This document shows, piece after piece, positions 44,588-53,494 of a stretch of 64,000 bases of DNA. Each line of letters begins with the position of its first letter. Within the stretch, counting starts at the first letter, position 1. Made by a program: the position numbers and the translations under genes. The notes beneath the pieces were generated by a model. The model was not told the DNA's origin and did not search any database. It was given only the letters and a program-made list of their open reading frames with translations. The DNA comes from Nitrospira sp. (lineage in GTDB: Bacteria; Nitrospirota; Nitrospiria; Nitrospirales; Nitrospiraceae). The DNA is taken from assembly GCA_024998565.1 (NCBI GenBank), contig JACOEM010000001.1, positions 518,485 to 582,484 on the forward strand. Reading direction: 5' to 3'.

Positions 44588-45319
44588 TCACTGTATTGCC
44601 TTCTGCCTCTCCCTCAGTTCCCGCAACATATCGGCGAGTTCTTTGCCGAACCGTTCGAGTGCCACGTCCTTGGCTTCGGCCACCGCGGTCTTGTCCTCAA
44701 GCGATGGCGCCGGGCCGACGAGGGTCGTTTCCCCTTCCGCTGTTTGGGTGCCGTACAGATAGCCCGTGCGGACATCCCACAAGGTCCCTTCTATCATGAA
44801 CAGCGCGTGGCTTTCGGTTCCGTGGGCGAAGTAGGCGCCGATGCCGGTGGCGTACCAGGCGGCATGTCCGTTGTTATAGCGTTCCACGGCGGAGGCCCCG
44901 TCTATGATTAGAAGCGCGTCGGCGTTGTAGCGGGCGGCGGCCAGGCGAACGTCGCGGAAGGTGGTCCCTTGGACCGTGGAGTTGGCCAGCAGGAAACTCT
45001 GCTGAAGGACGCCCTCTTCCTGTACGGGCGCGAGCGCCCGCTGCACACGGTCGGCGTCCGCGCTGACCCAGTCCACACGCTGCAGCGCCGGGCGGTTTGG
45101 AAAATCTTCGTGTTTAAAAAACACGGCCAGGCGATAGGGCGAAGGTAGCTGCGCCTGCAAAGCCATGGTGGATGCGACATCGCGGTCCGTGACCACCTCG
45201 GGATGATCGTGAAACGATTCCTGCAGGAGTTGACGGTTCAGGCCGCGGGCTCCGGTGCAGGCGGAGACCGTGACCGACAAGAGAAGAAGGAGAAGGATGC
45301 GCAGAGGAACGGTTCTCAT
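44588..45319 (-). CDS. Hypothetical lipoprotein
   Basis: The 243-residue protein has a lipoprotein signal (RILLLLLLSVTVSAC, lipidated cysteine near 21). The mature part contains RLAVFFKHEDFP, RLAAARYNADALLIIDGAS and WYATGIGAYFAHGTESHALFMIEGTLWDVRTGYLYGTQTAEGE. The last segment resembles envelope lipoproteins that build up around outer-membrane complexes, but no firm family was recognised. The ATG at 45319 lies 13 bp after the stop of the dehydrogenase gene on the same strand, so these genes are probably co-transcribed. Confidence 0.72.
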   Translation of the reverse strand: MRTVPLRILLLLLLSVTVSACTGARGLNRQLLQESFHDHPEVVTDRDVASTMALQAQLPSPYRLAVFFKHEDFPNRPALQRVDWVSADADRVQRALAPVQEEGVLQQSFLLANSTVQGTTFRDVRLAAARYNADALLIIDGASAVERYNNGHAAWYATGIGAYFAHGTESHALFMIEGTLWDVRTGYLYGTQTAEGETTLVGPAPSLEDKTAVAEAKDVALERFGKELADMLRELRERQKAIQ

Positions 45320-45332
45320 AGAACTCCCGTGG

Positions 45333-46283
45333 TTACGTTGACGCCGAAGGCCTGGCCGGATTGATATGCGACAGATCTTCCAGCGCCAGCACTAGGGCAT
45401 GGGTGCCGGATCGGCCATGGCCGAGCGCTTGAACCTTTTCATATAATTGATGCGCGAGTGTGAGCCCCGGCAAGGTGAGTTGCCGTCGTCGCGCCTCTTC
45501 CAACGCAATGCCCATGTCTTTGATGAAATGTTCGACGAAGAACCCCGGGTCGAAATTGCGCGCCAGAATGCGTGGCGCCAGATTGTCGAGGGTCCAGCAG
45601 GCGGCGGCGCCGCCGCGGATCGACTCCAGCATACGATCTAACTGCAGCCCCGCTTTGTACCCGTACAGGAGACTCTCGCAGACGCCGATCATGGTGCCGG
45701 CGATGACGATTTGGTTACAGAGTTTGGCATGCTGTCCCGCGCCGGGACCGCCCTGGTGCACGATTTTCTGGCCGAGGCATTCCAGCAGGGGCATGATGGC
45801 CTGAACGGCGTTGGTCGTCCCTCCGACCATGATGGAGAGGGTGGCGTTGCGCGCGCCGACATCGCCTCCGGAGACCGGGGCGTCCACGGCGAAGGCCCCC
45901 TGTGATTGAGCCGCCCGGGCGATCTCCTGCGCGAGCGACGGCTCGGTGGTGGTCATGTCGATCAGCACCATGCCCGGACGTGTGCCCGCCAGGATACCCT
46001 GCTTGCCGAAGTATACTTCGCGTACGTCACGGGGGAATCCCACCATCGTCATCACGACCTCTGTCTGCTCAGCCACTGCACGCGGGGAATCGGCCCAGGT
46101 CGCGCCCTTCGCGAGAATCAGGGACGCCTTGCTGCGGTTCCGGGTGTAAAGGGTGAGTCGATAGTTCGAGGCCTGGAGGTGCTGGCACATGGATGCGCCC
46201 ATCACGCCGGTACCGATCCAGCCGACGTGTGTCTGAGCGGGAGTCACGAGGCGGGGAGATTGTTCAGGGAGAGGAAGCGCCAT
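45333..46283 (-). CDS. NAD(P)-dependent beta-hydroxyacid dehydrogenase (3-hydroxyisobutyrate dehydrogenase family)
   Basis: The 316-residue protein has VGWIGTGVMGASMCQHLQ (Rossmann start), the substrate-binding signature DAPVSGGDVGARNATLSIMVGG, and AKLCNQIVIAGTMIGVCESLLYG with the catalytic lysine (K-x-x-N). This is the GarR/MmsB/glyoxylate-reductase fold. It reduces or oxidises short 2- or 3-hydroxy acids such as tartronate semialdehyde or 3-hydroxyisobutyrate. The exact substrate is not readable. It lies next to a lipoprotein gene and an OB-fold-like secreted protein on the same strand. Confidence 0.9.
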   Translation of the reverse strand: MALPLPEQSPRLVTPAQTHVGWIGTGVMGASMCQHLQASNYRLTLYTRNRSKASLILAKGATWADSPRAVAEQTEVVMTMVGFPRDVREVYFGKQGILAGTRPGMVLIDMTTTEPSLAQEIARAAQSQGAFAVDAPVSGGDVGARNATLSIMVGGTTNAVQAIMPLLECLGQKIVHQGGPGAGQHAKLCNQIVIAGTMIGVCESLLYGYKAGLQLDRMLESIRGGAAACWTLDNLAPRILARNFDPGFFVEHFIKDMGIALEEARRRQLTLPGLTLAHQLYEKVQALGHGRSGTHALVLALEDLSHINPARPSAST

Positions 46284-46286
46284 GAG

Positions 46287-46808
46287 TTATTCCACCAGCG
46301 GCGTAATCCGGTTCGCGATGGCCTGCACGACGCCCTCTTGATCCATGGCGATCTTTCCGCCCTTGAAGCTCAAGGCATAGCCTCCATGGCTCGGGGCCTG
46401 GACCGTGGCGTCCACCACCACGCGCGCCCCGTCTTCCACGTCAGGGTCCTTCACCATCGGGACGCCGCAGAGTCCCGGGACCGCGACCGGGAGCGTGGCC
46501 GTATCATCTTCCAGGTTGAAGAGATAGCCGCCATAACAGGTTGAGCCGGCTGGGATCTCATAGGGATCGAGCGGCTGGACGTTACGTACCGTCCCTCGTA
46601 GCGTGATCTGCCGCAGGTGGAACAGCGCGGGATCGGTCAGGATTTCCTGCACGGTGACGGCTTCTTGCGCGGCGGCCATGCCGCTATGAAGGAACAGGCA
46701 CGCCGTCAGGCCTAAGAGCAATCTCGCGAGAGGACGATTCAAGATATGGAGACCATTGTGGATCATCGAGCGCATTCTACCATTCTTTGTTTCGATCATC
46801 GCCCTCAT
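46287..46808 (-). CDS. Secreted protein with OB-fold-like core
   Basis: About 173 residues from the ATG at 46808, with GAGGGAAAG upstream. A hydrophobic signal (LARLLLGLTACLFLHSGMAAAQ) is followed by VTVQEILTDPALFHLRQITLRGTVRNVQPLDPY. A YLFNLEDDTATLPVAVPG segment and DVEDGARVVVDATVQAP follow. The strand pattern (RGTVRNVQP, FNLEDDTATLPV, RVVVDATVQ) is that of an OB-fold such as those of small periplasmic binding proteins. Function unknown. It is divergent from the M20 peptidase gene with 55 bp between them. Confidence 0.72.
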   Translation of the reverse strand: MRAMIETKNGRMRSMIHNGLHILNRPLARLLLGLTACLFLHSGMAAAQEAVTVQEILTDPALFHLRQITLRGTVRNVQPLDPYEIPAGSTCYGGYLFNLEDDTATLPVAVPGLCGVPMVKDPDVEDGARVVVDATVQAPSHGGYALSFKGGKIAMDQEGVVQAIANRITPLVE

Positions 46809-46863
46809 AGGCTTTCCCTCTGCGAGTCGATATAATCGCCGGCGATCACAGGGAGGCACAGCG

Positions 46864-48228
46864 ATGAGCGACTTGCAGCGCCAGTTGGATACGTACATCA
46901 AGGACATTCGCCCGCGCTATGAAGACATGCTCGGGCAGGCAGTGGAAATCCCCTCGATCAGCATGGATCCCCGGCATGCGCCGGATGTGGGCAGAATGGC
47001 GGAATTGGCCGCGCAATATCTGCGGGCTGCCGGGGCGGAGACGCACATCGTCGAGACCCCGGGCTACCCGGTTGTCTCGGGTGGATGGACGGTCGATCCG
47101 AGTTACCCGACCGTGACCGTCTACAATCACATGGATGTGCAGCCGGCGCAGGAGCCGGAATGGAAACAGGCCCCCTTCGCGTTTCAAAACGACAACGGCA
47201 TCTACCGGGGGCGAGGGGCGACGGACGACAAAGGCCCGGCGTTGGCGGCCTTGTTCGGCGCGCGTTATGCGATCGAGCAGGGGGTGCCCATCAATGTGCG
47301 ATTCTTGTGGGAACTGGAAGAAGAAAACGGCAGTCCAAGTTTCGCGGCAGCGATCAAGAATCGTGCGGCGATTCCGCGCCCGGACTCGGTGGTGATTTCG
47401 GATACGATCTGGCTGTCCAAGAACCAGCCGGCGATGCCCTATGGCTTGCGCGGTTTGCTCGGCGCGCGGCTCGTCCTGCGTACCGGCTCCAAGGATGCCC
47501 ACTCGGGGGTGACGGGCGGCGCGGCGCGTAATCCGTTGGCCGAGTTGATGGACATCGTCCATGCCTGTGTGGATGCCAAGACCGGTAAGGTGAAAATTCC
47601 GAGCTTCTACGATGATGTGGTCGAGCCGACAAAGGCAGAGATCAAGAGTTTCCTGCAGTCTGGATTTCAAGTGAGCAAGTTTAAGCAGGCCTACGGGTTT
47701 AAAACGTTGCGCACGCACGATCCGGCGGAGGTCATGCGGCGGATCTGGGCTGCGCCGACGTTTGAGGTGCACGGACTCGTCGGCGGCTATCATGGGCCGG
47801 GGGTGAAAACGGTGGTCCCTGGCCATGGGGAGTTGAAGGTCAGCATGCGGCTCGTACCGAATCAGACTCCGGAGAAGGCCTTTGCGCTGCTCAAGAAACA
47901 TGTCGCCAAGTTAAATCCGGAGGTGAAGGTCGAGCGCGAGGGGATGTTGCATCCGTTCAGAGGCGTGTTTGACGGGCCGTACGTCGATGCGGTGAAGCGC
48001 GCCGTGAAGGCCGGATTCGGCAAAGAACCGGCCTTTATTCGCGAAGGTGGCTCGATCGGCGCGGTCGTGACGATGCAGAAGGCCTGGAAAGTTCCGATTC
48101 TGTTCATGGGCTTGAGCCTGCCTGAGCACGGCTACCATGCGCCGAACGAATATTTCGACTGGGGCCAGGCCTCAGGCGGGATGAAGGCGTTTGTGCATTA
48201 TTTTTCGGAACTGGCCGCGAAGCGCTAA
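46864..48228 (+). CDS. M20-family metallopeptidase/dipeptidase
   Basis: The 454-residue protein starts at the ATG at 46864, after AGGGAGG. It shows the M20 metal sites: VTVYNHMDVQPAQE (His-x-Asp), GRGATDDKGPALAALFGARYA (bridging Asp), FLWELEEENGSPSFAAAI (catalytic and metal glutamates), a GLRGLLGARLVLRTGSKDAHSG lid domain, and PEHGYHAPNEYFDW near the end. These enzymes remove single residues from small peptides or cleave amide bonds. It is cytoplasmic, with no signal peptide. Confidence 0.93.
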   Translation: MSDLQRQLDTYIKDIRPRYEDMLGQAVEIPSISMDPRHAPDVGRMAELAAQYLRAAGAETHIVETPGYPVVSGGWTVDPSYPTVTVYNHMDVQPAQEPEWKQAPFAFQNDNGIYRGRGATDDKGPALAALFGARYAIEQGVPINVRFLWELEEENGSPSFAAAIKNRAAIPRPDSVVISDTIWLSKNQPAMPYGLRGLLGARLVLRTGSKDAHSGVTGGAARNPLAELMDIVHACVDAKTGKVKIPSFYDDVVEPTKAEIKSFLQSGFQVSKFKQAYGFKTLRTHDPAEVMRRIWAAPTFEVHGLVGGYHGPGVKTVVPGHGELKVSMRLVPNQTPEKAFALLKKHVAKLNPEVKVEREGMLHPFRGVFDGPYVDAVKRAVKAGFGKEPAFIREGGSIGAVVTMQKAWKVPILFMGLSLPEHGYHAPNEYFDWGQASGGMKAFVHYFSELAAKR

Positions 48229-48282
48229 GCGGTACCCTGAGCTGTAGGAGAACGCCTACCTGTCCGGAGGTAATTTAAAAAC

Positions 48283-48296
48283 ATGACAATTGTCAT
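48283..48296. promoter_or_regulatory. Perfect 14-bp palindrome upstream of nirK-like gene
   Basis: ATGACAATTGTCAT is a perfect palindrome about 90 bp before the nirK-like start, in the only non-coding stretch there. Its TGACA-N2-TGTCA layout is typical of a dimer operator. It does not match the textbook FNR or NsrR consensus exactly, so the regulator is unknown. Confidence 0.45.
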
Positions 48297-48384
48297 ATTG
48301 GTTTGAGCTGACGATTCGGTATCCTGCCTGTGGTTCTGAATGAACCGATACCCATTCACTTTCAACAGGAGGAGCCGCAGCATT

Positions 48385-49350
48385 ATGACAGTACGTAACA
48401 CCCGCTTTCGTCAATCTGTGATTCGCACGGTCTTGGGGGTGGCCTCGGTGTATGGCGTGGCCATGCAACCGGTCGACTCCGCCTTCGCGAAAGTCGTCGA
48501 AGTGTCCATGACGGCCGTGGAGACCAAACTCGTGATAGATGGCGAGGGACATACATATGACGCTTGGACCTTCAACGGTCAGTTTCCCGGTCCGGTGATT
48601 CGCGTGCAGGAAGGCGACGAGGTCGTCTTTTCACTGACGAATCCAGAGACCAACGGTCGCCCCCATTCCATGGATTTTCACGCGGCGGAGACCAACTTCC
48701 TGGAGCACTACAAGGAAGTGCGTCCCGGCGAGTCGCTGCAATATCGTTTCAAGGCCAAATGGCCGGGCATCTTCGCCTATCACTGCGGTGCCTCTCCCAT
48801 GATTCAGCATATTGCGCGCGGCATGATGGGTGCCATTATCGTCGATCCCAAGGATCCCAAGGCACTGCCGAAAGCCGATCGCGAGTATGTGCTGGTGCAG
48901 AGCGAACTGTTCAAGGATCCCGACGATGTCGATGGGATGTTCGACCGGAAGTATCAGCATGTGGTGTTTAACGGCTCCGTCTTCCGGTACGATCCTGTGC
49001 ACAGCAAGGCGGGAGGCGACTTCCTGGACGCCAAGCCGGGTGAGCGGGTCCGGTTCTATTTCGTGAATGCCGGACCGAACAACGTGTCGGCGGTCCATCC
49101 GATCGCTGAAATCTGGGATGATGTGTGGGAGAGCGGTAATCCCGCCAACCATACGCGCGGCGTGCAGACGCAGCTGATTCCGCCGGCGGGCGCGGCGATC
49201 CTCGATATGGTGCTGGACAACAACGACGGGGTTTACCCGATCGTCACCCACTCCTTGACCGACGCCCTTCGCGGTGCCATTGCCCTGTTGAAGGTGGACA
49301 AGGATGCGCGGCAGTTGCCGCTCATGCCGTTTGTCACTCCTGCCAAGTAG
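48385..49350 (+). CDS. nirK: Two-domain copper nitrite reductase-like protein (AniA/NirK type)
   Basis: The 321-residue secreted protein starts at the ATG at 48385, with GGAGGAG upstream. It has a signal peptide and two cupredoxin domains. Domain 1 has PHSMDFHAAE (type 1 His94; Asp97 and type 2 His99) and FAYHCGASPMIQHIARGMMG (type 2 His133, type 1 Cys134, His142 and a nearby Met). The 8-residue C-to-H spacing is that of AniA-type NirK rather than classic denitrifier NirK. Domain 2 supplies His238 (AVHPIAEI) and His289 (VTHSLTDAL). It reduces nitrite to nitric oxide in the periplasm. Two-domain laccase activity cannot be excluded. Confidence 0.85.
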   Translation: MTVRNTRFRQSVIRTVLGVASVYGVAMQPVDSAFAKVVEVSMTAVETKLVIDGEGHTYDAWTFNGQFPGPVIRVQEGDEVVFSLTNPETNGRPHSMDFHAAETNFLEHYKEVRPGESLQYRFKAKWPGIFAYHCGASPMIQHIARGMMGAIIVDPKDPKALPKADREYVLVQSELFKDPDDVDGMFDRKYQHVVFNGSVFRYDPVHSKAGGDFLDAKPGERVRFYFVNAGPNNVSAVHPIAEIWDDVWESGNPANHTRGVQTQLIPPAGAAILDMVLDNNDGVYPIVTHSLTDALRGAIALLKVDKDARQLPLMPFVTPAK

Positions 49351-49360
49351 TGGTGGATTC

Positions 49361-49386
49361 GCCGGGCGGCCTTGCGGCCGCCCGGC
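49361..49386 (+). terminator. Terminator-like hairpin after nirK
   Basis: GCCGGGCGGCC and GGCCGCCCGGC form an 11-bp perfect stem with a 4-base loop, 11 bp after the stop. No strong T-run follows, so termination may be partial. It also lies on the far side of the convergent alcohol dehydrogenase. Confidence 0.55.
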
Positions 49387-49543
49387 CTGCCGCTTCGTTC
49401 GACTCTCCCACTTTCGTGAGCCGCTCTCAGTTGCTGCATTCGCTGACCACAGGTTCTGCCCCCACCCGATTTGAGTGGGTGCGCATAGAAGGCGAGCCCG
49501 TGCCTGGTTGGGACTCATCTCTGAGAGCGTCGGATGCCAGGCG

Positions 49544-50590
49544 CTACGTCAGGGAACTCATATCGATCACGAAGCGATAACGCACGTCGCCCCGAACAAG
49601 ACGGTCGTAGGCGGCGTTCACCTGCTGGATGGGAATGACTTCCACATCTGCGCCGAACTTGTGTGTGCCGCAGAAGTCGAGCATCTCTTGAGTCTCCTTG
49701 ATCCCGCCGATCAACGATCCGACCAGTCGCCGTCGGCGCATGATCAGAGGAAAGGCGCCGAGCTCCGCGGGCTTATCCGGAGCCCCGACCAGGATCATGG
49801 TGCCGTCGGTCTTCAGCAATTCCAGATAGGCATTGAGGTCATGAGGTGCCGACACGGTGTCCAGAATGAAATCGAACTGTTTGTTGAGGGTCGTGAACGT
49901 GTCCGGATCAGACGTCTTATAGAAGTCTTTGGCGCCTAATCGCTTGGCATCGAGCCGCTTTTTATCGGAGTGGCTGAGAACCGTCACGTGAGCGCCGAGC
50001 GCCTTGCCGATTTTGACGGCCATGTGCCCGAGGCCACCTAACCCGACCACAGCGAGCCGATGCTTCTTGCCCACCCCCCAGTGCCGCAAGGGGGAGTAGG
50101 TGGTGATACCAGCGCACAAGAGCGGCGCCGCTTCTTCAGGGCGCAACCGTTTGGGAATCCGCACGATATAGCGTTGATCGACGACGACCTTGGTGGAATA
50201 TCCGCCGTAGGTGGGTGTGACGCCGTCCCGCTCTTTGCCGTTATAGGTGAAGGCGAGGTGGCCTTCGCAATATTGCTCCAGGCCTTTCTTGCAGGCTGGG
50301 CATGTCCGGCAGGAATCGACGAAGCAGCCGACCCCCACGGTTTGACCGACGGTGAATTGTTTGACGGAGGCCCCGACCTTTTCGACGGTGCCGACGATTT
50401 CATGTCCGGGCACCATCGGAAAGAGTGATCCGCCCCATTCATCCCGCGCCTGGTGCACATCCGAATGGCAAATCCCGCAGTACTGGATCTTGATCAATAC
50501 ATCCTGTCTGCCCACTTCGCGGCGTGAAAATCTGAACGGCGTGAGTGGGGATTGAGCGTTGAGTGCAGCATACCCGTGGACGTCGATCAT
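49544..50590 (-). CDS. Zinc-dependent NAD(P) alcohol dehydrogenase (YahK/cinnamyl-type)
   Basis: The 348-residue medium-chain dehydrogenase shows catalytic zinc ligands in CGICHSDVHQARDEWG and FPMVPGHEIVG, and structural zinc ligands in CRTCPACKKGLEQYC. The Rossmann glycines are in LAVVGLGGLGHMAVKIGKALG. The VLSHSDKKRLDAKRLGA region resembles the NADPH-preferring YahK/cinnamyl alcohol dehydrogenase group, which reduces aldehydes broadly. It is convergent with nirK and probably transcribed alone. Confidence 0.93.
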   Translation of the reverse strand: MIDVHGYAALNAQSPLTPFRFSRREVGRQDVLIKIQYCGICHSDVHQARDEWGGSLFPMVPGHEIVGTVEKVGASVKQFTVGQTVGVGCFVDSCRTCPACKKGLEQYCEGHLAFTYNGKERDGVTPTYGGYSTKVVVDQRYIVRIPKRLRPEEAAPLLCAGITTYSPLRHWGVGKKHRLAVVGLGGLGHMAVKIGKALGAHVTVLSHSDKKRLDAKRLGAKDFYKTSDPDTFTTLNKQFDFILDTVSAPHDLNAYLELLKTDGTMILVGAPDKPAELGAFPLIMRRRRLVGSLIGGIKETQEMLDFCGTHKFGADVEVIPIQQVNAAYDRLVRGDVRYRFVIDMSSLT

Positions 50591-50641
50591 GATGGTCTGC
50601 TCCTGAAAAAATGGCGTGTTTGTGCTGTGATGCAGGCGTCG

Positions 50642-51067
50642 CTAACGCGCCTGGGCCGGCTGATGTGTGTCGGGTTCGAGGGTGATGCCGAGAGTGGAGG
50701 GGTCCTGTTCCCACGCGCCCGGTGCAATCAGTCCGAGCAACGGAAGAAGGAACAATGCGCCCCCGATGACATCGACGATCCCGGTGCTACTGAGCTTCCG
50801 GCCCGTCACTCGGGACTGAGTCTGGTATCCCGTTTTGTGCACTTCGACGGTGAGGTCACCTCTTCGGGGGACCTGATACTGCAACGGCGTCGTTCCGGCT
50901 GCGGTGCCATTGATGAGGACCTGTGCGCCGGGTGGCTCTGAATTGACCATCAGTGGTTGCGTGCTTCCACCGAAAATCGAACAGCCGGTCAGGCTGAAAT
51001 GAGACGCGATCAGGGTTGCGACGATGGCACAACGACTTGCGCTGGCGGTTCTGGCCGTGACGGGCAT
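50642..51067 (-). CDS. PEGA-domain lipoprotein
   Basis: About 141 residues from the ATG at 51067, directly after GGAGGAG. The signal ends in SLTGC, a lipobox. A PEGA domain follows (VNSEPPGAQVLINGTAAGTTPLQYQVPRRGDLTVEVHKTGYQTQS), and then a hydrophobic segment (VIGGALFLLPLLGLIAPGAW). PEGA domains are found in surface proteins and are thought to bind other envelope proteins. Earlier in-frame starts exist but have no good ribosome site. Confidence 0.82.
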   Translation of the reverse strand: MPVTARTASASRCAIVATLIASHFSLTGCSIFGGSTQPLMVNSEPPGAQVLINGTAAGTTPLQYQVPRRGDLTVEVHKTGYQTQSRVTGRKLSSTGIVDVIGGALFLLPLLGLIAPGAWEQDPSTLGITLEPDTHQPAQAR

Positions 51068-51193
51068 GGACTCCTCCGTAGACATGATGATCACCATGGT
51101 TAGCACAGCGTATGCGGGCTGACAAGGCGGCGGAGGCTGGAGTGTGCGGGGCGGTGGAGTCAGAAGTACTCCATCGCCCCGCTTTGTGCGTTG

Positions 51194-52915
51194 TCAGGCG
51201 TGGGGGGCGGCGGTGGTTGCCAGGATCGGTTGGAACATCGGATCGGCATCCAGCACCGCCTTGAGCAGTTCCGAGTGCAGGAAGTACCGCCACACCTCAT
51301 CCGACTTGCCGGGTACCTCGTCGAACCACCGCTTGGCTTCGGTCAGGTGCTGGAGCATTTTGGCCTTGTCCCCGTAGTTCGGCAAAAAGATCATGGCGTA
51401 GGCCATCGCATATTCGGCCAGAAACTTATCGAGAGGAAGTTCCGCCTGTGCCAGGGCGGCCTCGGCATCGGCATAGGCCCGAGGCGTTTCCGTATCGTGA
51501 AGGATCCGGTTCCAGGAGACCTTGTTGATCCGGGACCAGGCCAGTTGAAGCAGGGCTTCGGACTTGGGCGTTCTCCGGTGCTCGGGTATGTCTTTCACCA
51601 GGGATTCGAAGGTCTCGACCATGGGGAGCTGGTCGTTATTCCATCGGTAGGCGATTCCTAGTCGAAACCGGTTGTCGAGTTGTTCCGGCCTGACCGAAAC
51701 GAGCGTTTGAAGTGCCGGGATCAGACGATAGAGAAAGTCCGCCGGGGTCGGCTGTGAGAGACCGCCCATTTCCATCCCGTTCGAGAGATCCAAGCGGGCG
51801 CCCTGCGCATAGATGTTCCAATAAAATTCGTCCACCACGATGCCTAGGGCGGGATCCTTTATAGGCACCTGATGGCTATTTCTGGCTTCACGCAGCAACA
51901 CGCTGTACAGGTGGCGGGTTAAGACCGTCAGGGCGTCCGGCTGCTTCGGGTCGATGAGCAAGACGCGGTTGAGTAAGGCCACCCGGTCGCGCAGATCGGG
52001 AAAGATGGCGGCGCGTGCCGCAGCGGCTGTCAACGTGCCGGGTTGATCGTCCGGTCCCCACCAGGCCAGGGATTCAGGCAGGGCACGGCTTGCTTCCGTG
52101 GCAAACGGAATCTTGTCTGCCATCATGCCCGGGGCTTCCGGCTGTGAGGCGACCGGCAGATTGAATACGGCGGTATCGCCGGGAAATCCATGCTGTTTCA
52201 GCCCGGTAAAGACGACCCACTGAGTGGTCACGGATTTCAATGCCAGTCTCGGGCGCTTGATCGTGTTCGTCCACTTGACGTTGCCGGGGGCATAGGTCAC
52301 CGGCGATGTCAGGGGATCCTGATACTGTACGGATAGTTGGACCAGCGTCGTGGGAGCGCCGAGCACTTTCCCGGTGCGTCCCAGGCGGAACGAACCGGAC
52401 GGAATGGTGCGGCTGCCGACGACGGTCACATGAAGGCCGCTCCCGGGAGGGGAGGTGCCCAGCACGTCGGCCACGAAGGTCGAGGCCGGCGCCCTCGGGA
52501 GATCGTCACCGAAAAACATCAGCGGGCCGGTGCTCGGCCAAATGATATCCATGGCAATGTCCGACCGCTTGAGCATGGGCGCATAGGCATCGGTCAGGGT
52601 TTGCCAGCAGGAATCGTAGGACGTGTCGTTGACCGGCGCGAATTGTTTCACCTTTGCCGGAGAAGCGACGACGTATCGGTATTGGCAGGCAAAATCCAAT
52701 TGCCCGGCGGTGACGCGATCGCCGTGCGCAAGGGCTTCGGCATATCGGACGGCGGTCTGGACCGCCGGTGGTTGCTTAGCGGAGGCGGTTGGGCGATGTC
52801 CCTTCCCGCCGGTAGCCGGTGCCGACTCGGCTGTCCCGGTCAAGAGACCGAGAGAGACCGCGAGGGTCACGATGGCAATGGTCTGTCGTCGATGGAACTG
52901 GTTCCCGCGAATCAT
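51194..52915 (-). CDS. Secreted repeat-rich (TPR-like) hypothetical protein of the ECF sigma operon
   Basis: About 573 residues from the ATG at 52915, preceded by GGAGG. It has a signal peptide (TIAIVTLAVSLGLLTGTAESA) and a mixed N-terminal part with VQLSVQYQDPL and KSVTTQWVVFTGL. The C-terminal half is helical, with repeated LNRVLLIDPKQPDAL, AYADAEAALAQAELPLDKFLAEY and HLTEAKRWFDEVPGKSDEVWRYFLHSEL segments that look TPR-like. No family is recognised. It is the last gene of the sigma/anti-sigma/cytochrome set, so it may be a main target or a periplasmic partner. Confidence 0.7.
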   Translation of the reverse strand: MIRGNQFHRRQTIAIVTLAVSLGLLTGTAESAPATGGKGHRPTASAKQPPAVQTAVRYAEALAHGDRVTAGQLDFACQYRYVVASPAKVKQFAPVNDTSYDSCWQTLTDAYAPMLKRSDIAMDIIWPSTGPLMFFGDDLPRAPASTFVADVLGTSPPGSGLHVTVVGSRTIPSGSFRLGRTGKVLGAPTTLVQLSVQYQDPLTSPVTYAPGNVKWTNTIKRPRLALKSVTTQWVVFTGLKQHGFPGDTAVFNLPVASQPEAPGMMADKIPFATEASRALPESLAWWGPDDQPGTLTAAAARAAIFPDLRDRVALLNRVLLIDPKQPDALTVLTRHLYSVLLREARNSHQVPIKDPALGIVVDEFYWNIYAQGARLDLSNGMEMGGLSQPTPADFLYRLIPALQTLVSVRPEQLDNRFRLGIAYRWNNDQLPMVETFESLVKDIPEHRRTPKSEALLQLAWSRINKVSWNRILHDTETPRAYADAEAALAQAELPLDKFLAEYAMAYAMIFLPNYGDKAKMLQHLTEAKRWFDEVPGKSDEVWRYFLHSELLKAVLDADPMFQPILATTAAPHA

Positions 52916-53002
52916 GCGAACGACCTCCGGTGGCAATAAAAGAATGTCACTGTACCACGGGGCTCTTTTCAGGTGAAAGGGGCTGGCGGAGTCGATGCAA
53001 GA

Positions 53003-53476
53003 TCACGGACCCGGGGGAGGGGGTGTGAGTGGCCGGGTAAACCGGACCAAGGAACGGATGTATTGGAGAACGGCCTGCTGGTCCTCGGCAGGCAGCACGT
53101 TCTTCCAGGCCGGCATGGCCGTGCGGGGCTTTCCTTGGGCGATGGTGCGGAGCAGCTCTGTATCCGTTTTGGCAGAGGTGGCCGCCGAGATGAGATTGCC
53201 CGGTCGAGGGGACAGAAACGGGGCCTTGGCCCCATCGCCCTTGCCGGTTGTGCCATGGCACTCCATGCAATGCGCACGGTAGATGGCTTGCCCGTGGTCG
53301 AGTGTTTCTGACGGCTGGGCGAGCAGGACGCCGGTTCCACCGCAGGTCAATAGAAGGGTGAGCAGGAGGGGGCCTAAAATCGAAGGAACAGATGGTTGCG
53401 GCGAGCGACGCCGCTGATCATTCTGCGACTCGTCTCTCGCCCCCTCTGCCGGTCGTGCTCCGGTCGGCGTGATCAT
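53003..53476 (-). CDS. Class I cytochrome c with signal/anchor helix
   Basis: The 157-residue protein has an N-terminal polar stretch, a hydrophobic helix (ILGPLLLTLLLTCGGTGVLL) and a single c-type haem domain. The haem site is CMECH, with GNLISAATSAKTDTELLRTIAQGKPRTAMPAW carrying the distal methionine (TAMP). It should be a periplasmic or membrane-anchored electron carrier. A GTG four codons upstream is possible. It is encoded within the sigma-factor operon, 18 bp after the anti-sigma stop. Confidence 0.85.
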   Translation of the reverse strand: MITPTGARPAEGARDESQNDQRRRSPQPSVPSILGPLLLTLLLTCGGTGVLLAQPSETLDHGQAIYRAHCMECHGTTGKGDGAKAPFLSPRPGNLISAATSAKTDTELLRTIAQGKPRTAMPAWKNVLPAEDQQAVLQYIRSLVRFTRPLTPPPPGP

Positions 53477-53494
53477 CGGGCCAATCACGACTGG

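Noticed and set aside
49350-49580. Plus-strand frame of 76 residues after nirK
   Set aside because: It begins inside the nirK stop region at a GTG without a ribosome site, crosses the terminator hairpin and overlaps the 3' end of the dehydrogenase gene. No domain is seen.
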